5,860 nucleotides of DNA from Chlamydiia bacterium. Its GTDB lineage: Bacteria; Chlamydiota; Chlamydiia; Chlamydiales; FEN-1388. Below the pieces are notes generated by a model, which was given only the letters and a program-made list of their open reading frames with translations, made no database searches and was not told where the DNA came from. The translations under genes and the position numbers were made by a program. Below, in pieces: positions 5,241 through 5,860 of this stretch (within the stretch, counting starts at the first letter, position 1; every line of letters starts with the position of its first letter). Location: assembly GCA_023269335.1 (NCBI GenBank), contig JAHFTM010000130.1, positions 1-5,860 on the forward strand. Direction: 5' to 3'.

Positions 5241-5860
5241 GCAAGGCCTGTTTCCACTCCTGATACAACTCTTTCAATTCCGGATTGATTTTTGCGCGGA
5301 TGGCAAGAAACTGCAGGGCAAGATTAAACTCTTCATTATGGGTGATTCGCGCATGAAATTTTGGTCGCCCTTTCACAGGCGTAAGACGAAATTGATTGGT
5401 AGTGATGAAATGTGTCGCTGACAGAATCTTTTTTGGAAAATGAGCAAATGAGGAAGTGTCTATTCCTTGCAAAAGTGTTTGAGAAAGATAGAGGATATCA
5501 CTGAAAGAAAGAGGCATTTGCCTGTCTTGAGAAAGAGTCAGTAACTCCTGCTCTAAGATCGGAAAAACAAGCGCACACATTAAAAGAGCGCGGTTTAACG
5601 GGGCGTCATGCCTTTTATGAAATTCATCAATTGTTTGCAGATAGGTGTGGGCGATCTGTTTTGTTTCGCCGCAGAAGAAATGATGAAAACAAGGAAAGAG
5701 GATTTCTAAGAAGGCATGCTCTTTCATTAATTCAAAAAATTCGCACGAAGCACCAGACTCTAACATTTTGAACATTTCTTCAAGGATTCTTGCAGGGGCA
5801 CTTTTCAATATTTCTTCTTTGCAGTTATCTAGTGCCTTTTCAGCCTTGTGGTCGATATCA
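5233..5860 (-). CDS. pcnB: Poly(A) polymerase/tRNA nucleotidyltransferase-like protein, C-terminal part (5' end outside window)
   Basis: The frame is open to the right edge of the window, so only the last 208 residues are present; the TTG at 5806-5808 is not a real start. The nucleotidyltransferase catalytic head, with its Asp-based metal site, lies outside. What remains resembles the neck and body of bacterial PcnB-type poly(A) polymerases: PARILEEMFKMLESGASCEF (near 5740-5796), FELMKEHAFLEILFP, and the near-terminal KGRPKFHARI...LALQFLAIRAK block (RPKF at 5356-5367), matching the family's PRFRAAYDFLLLRA region. Poly(A) polymerase adds 3' tails that promote RNA decay. Without the head, a CCA-adding enzyme of the same superfamily cannot be fully excluded. 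Adjacency to lpxB matches the chlamydial order I recall. It is the first visible gene of the three-gene minus-strand operon. Confidence 0.82.
   Translation of the reverse strand, partial: DIDHKAEKALDNCKEEILKSAPARILEEMFKMLESGASCEFFELMKEHAFLEILFPCFHHFFCGETKQIAHTYLQTIDEFHKRHDAPLNRALLMCALVFPILEQELLTLSQDRQMPLSFSDILYLSQTLLQGIDTSSFAHFPKKILSATHFITTNQFRLTPVKGRPKFHARITHNEEFNLALQFLAIRAKINPELKELYQEWKQALHE

Noticed and set aside
5806..5808. TTG as the start of a short 191-residue pcnB-like gene
   Set aside because: The frame continues to the window edge with family-like sequence, so the gene is simply cut by the window and is not a small gene.

Overview
The window looks like a piece of a chlamydial chromosome, most probably from an environmental (Parachlamydiales-type) chlamydia. 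This is an inference from three things. A poly(A) polymerase gene lies directly beside lpxB, an arrangement I recall from Chlamydia (pcnB followed by lpxB). The DNA is moderately AT-rich. A large lineage-specific coiled-coil protein sits among housekeeping envelope-lipid genes. No RNA genes, CRISPR arrays, insertion sequences or phage genes were seen.

Layout. Positions 1-954 (+) hold all but the extreme N-terminus of plsX, the acyl-ACP:phosphate acyltransferase of phospholipid synthesis. Positions 978-3173 (-) hold a 731-residue protein that I cannot assign to a known family. It has a Ser/Lys-rich disordered N-terminus, three tandem helix-turn-helix-like repeats, a long Ala/Lys/Glu helical region built on a 14-residue period, and an Ala/Gln-rich then Pro-rich C-terminus. 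plsX and this gene converge with only 23 bases between their stop codons. Positions 3174-3387 are a very AT-rich intergenic stretch upstream of the coiled-coil gene.

Positions 3388-5860 (-) form a tightly packed operon transcribed right to left: pcnB (3' part only), lpxB, then a DUF374/LPLAT-type acyltransferase. The pcnB stop and lpxB start overlap by 8 bases. lpxB and the acyltransferase overlap by 4 bases (ATGA), provided the ATG at 4047 is the true start.

How the genes fit together. PlsX supplies acyl-phosphate for phospholipids, LpxB makes the lipid A disaccharide, and the coupled acyltransferase is well placed to add a late acyl chain to lipid A, or to acylate a lysophospholipid. The coiled-coil protein has no obvious link to this. 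Its build (no signal peptide, polar Ser-rich N-terminus, HTH-like repeats, long helices, short hydrophobic-acidic C-terminal motifs) makes it the most interesting object here. It is a candidate DNA-binding structural protein or secreted host-targeted effector, but that role is speculative.
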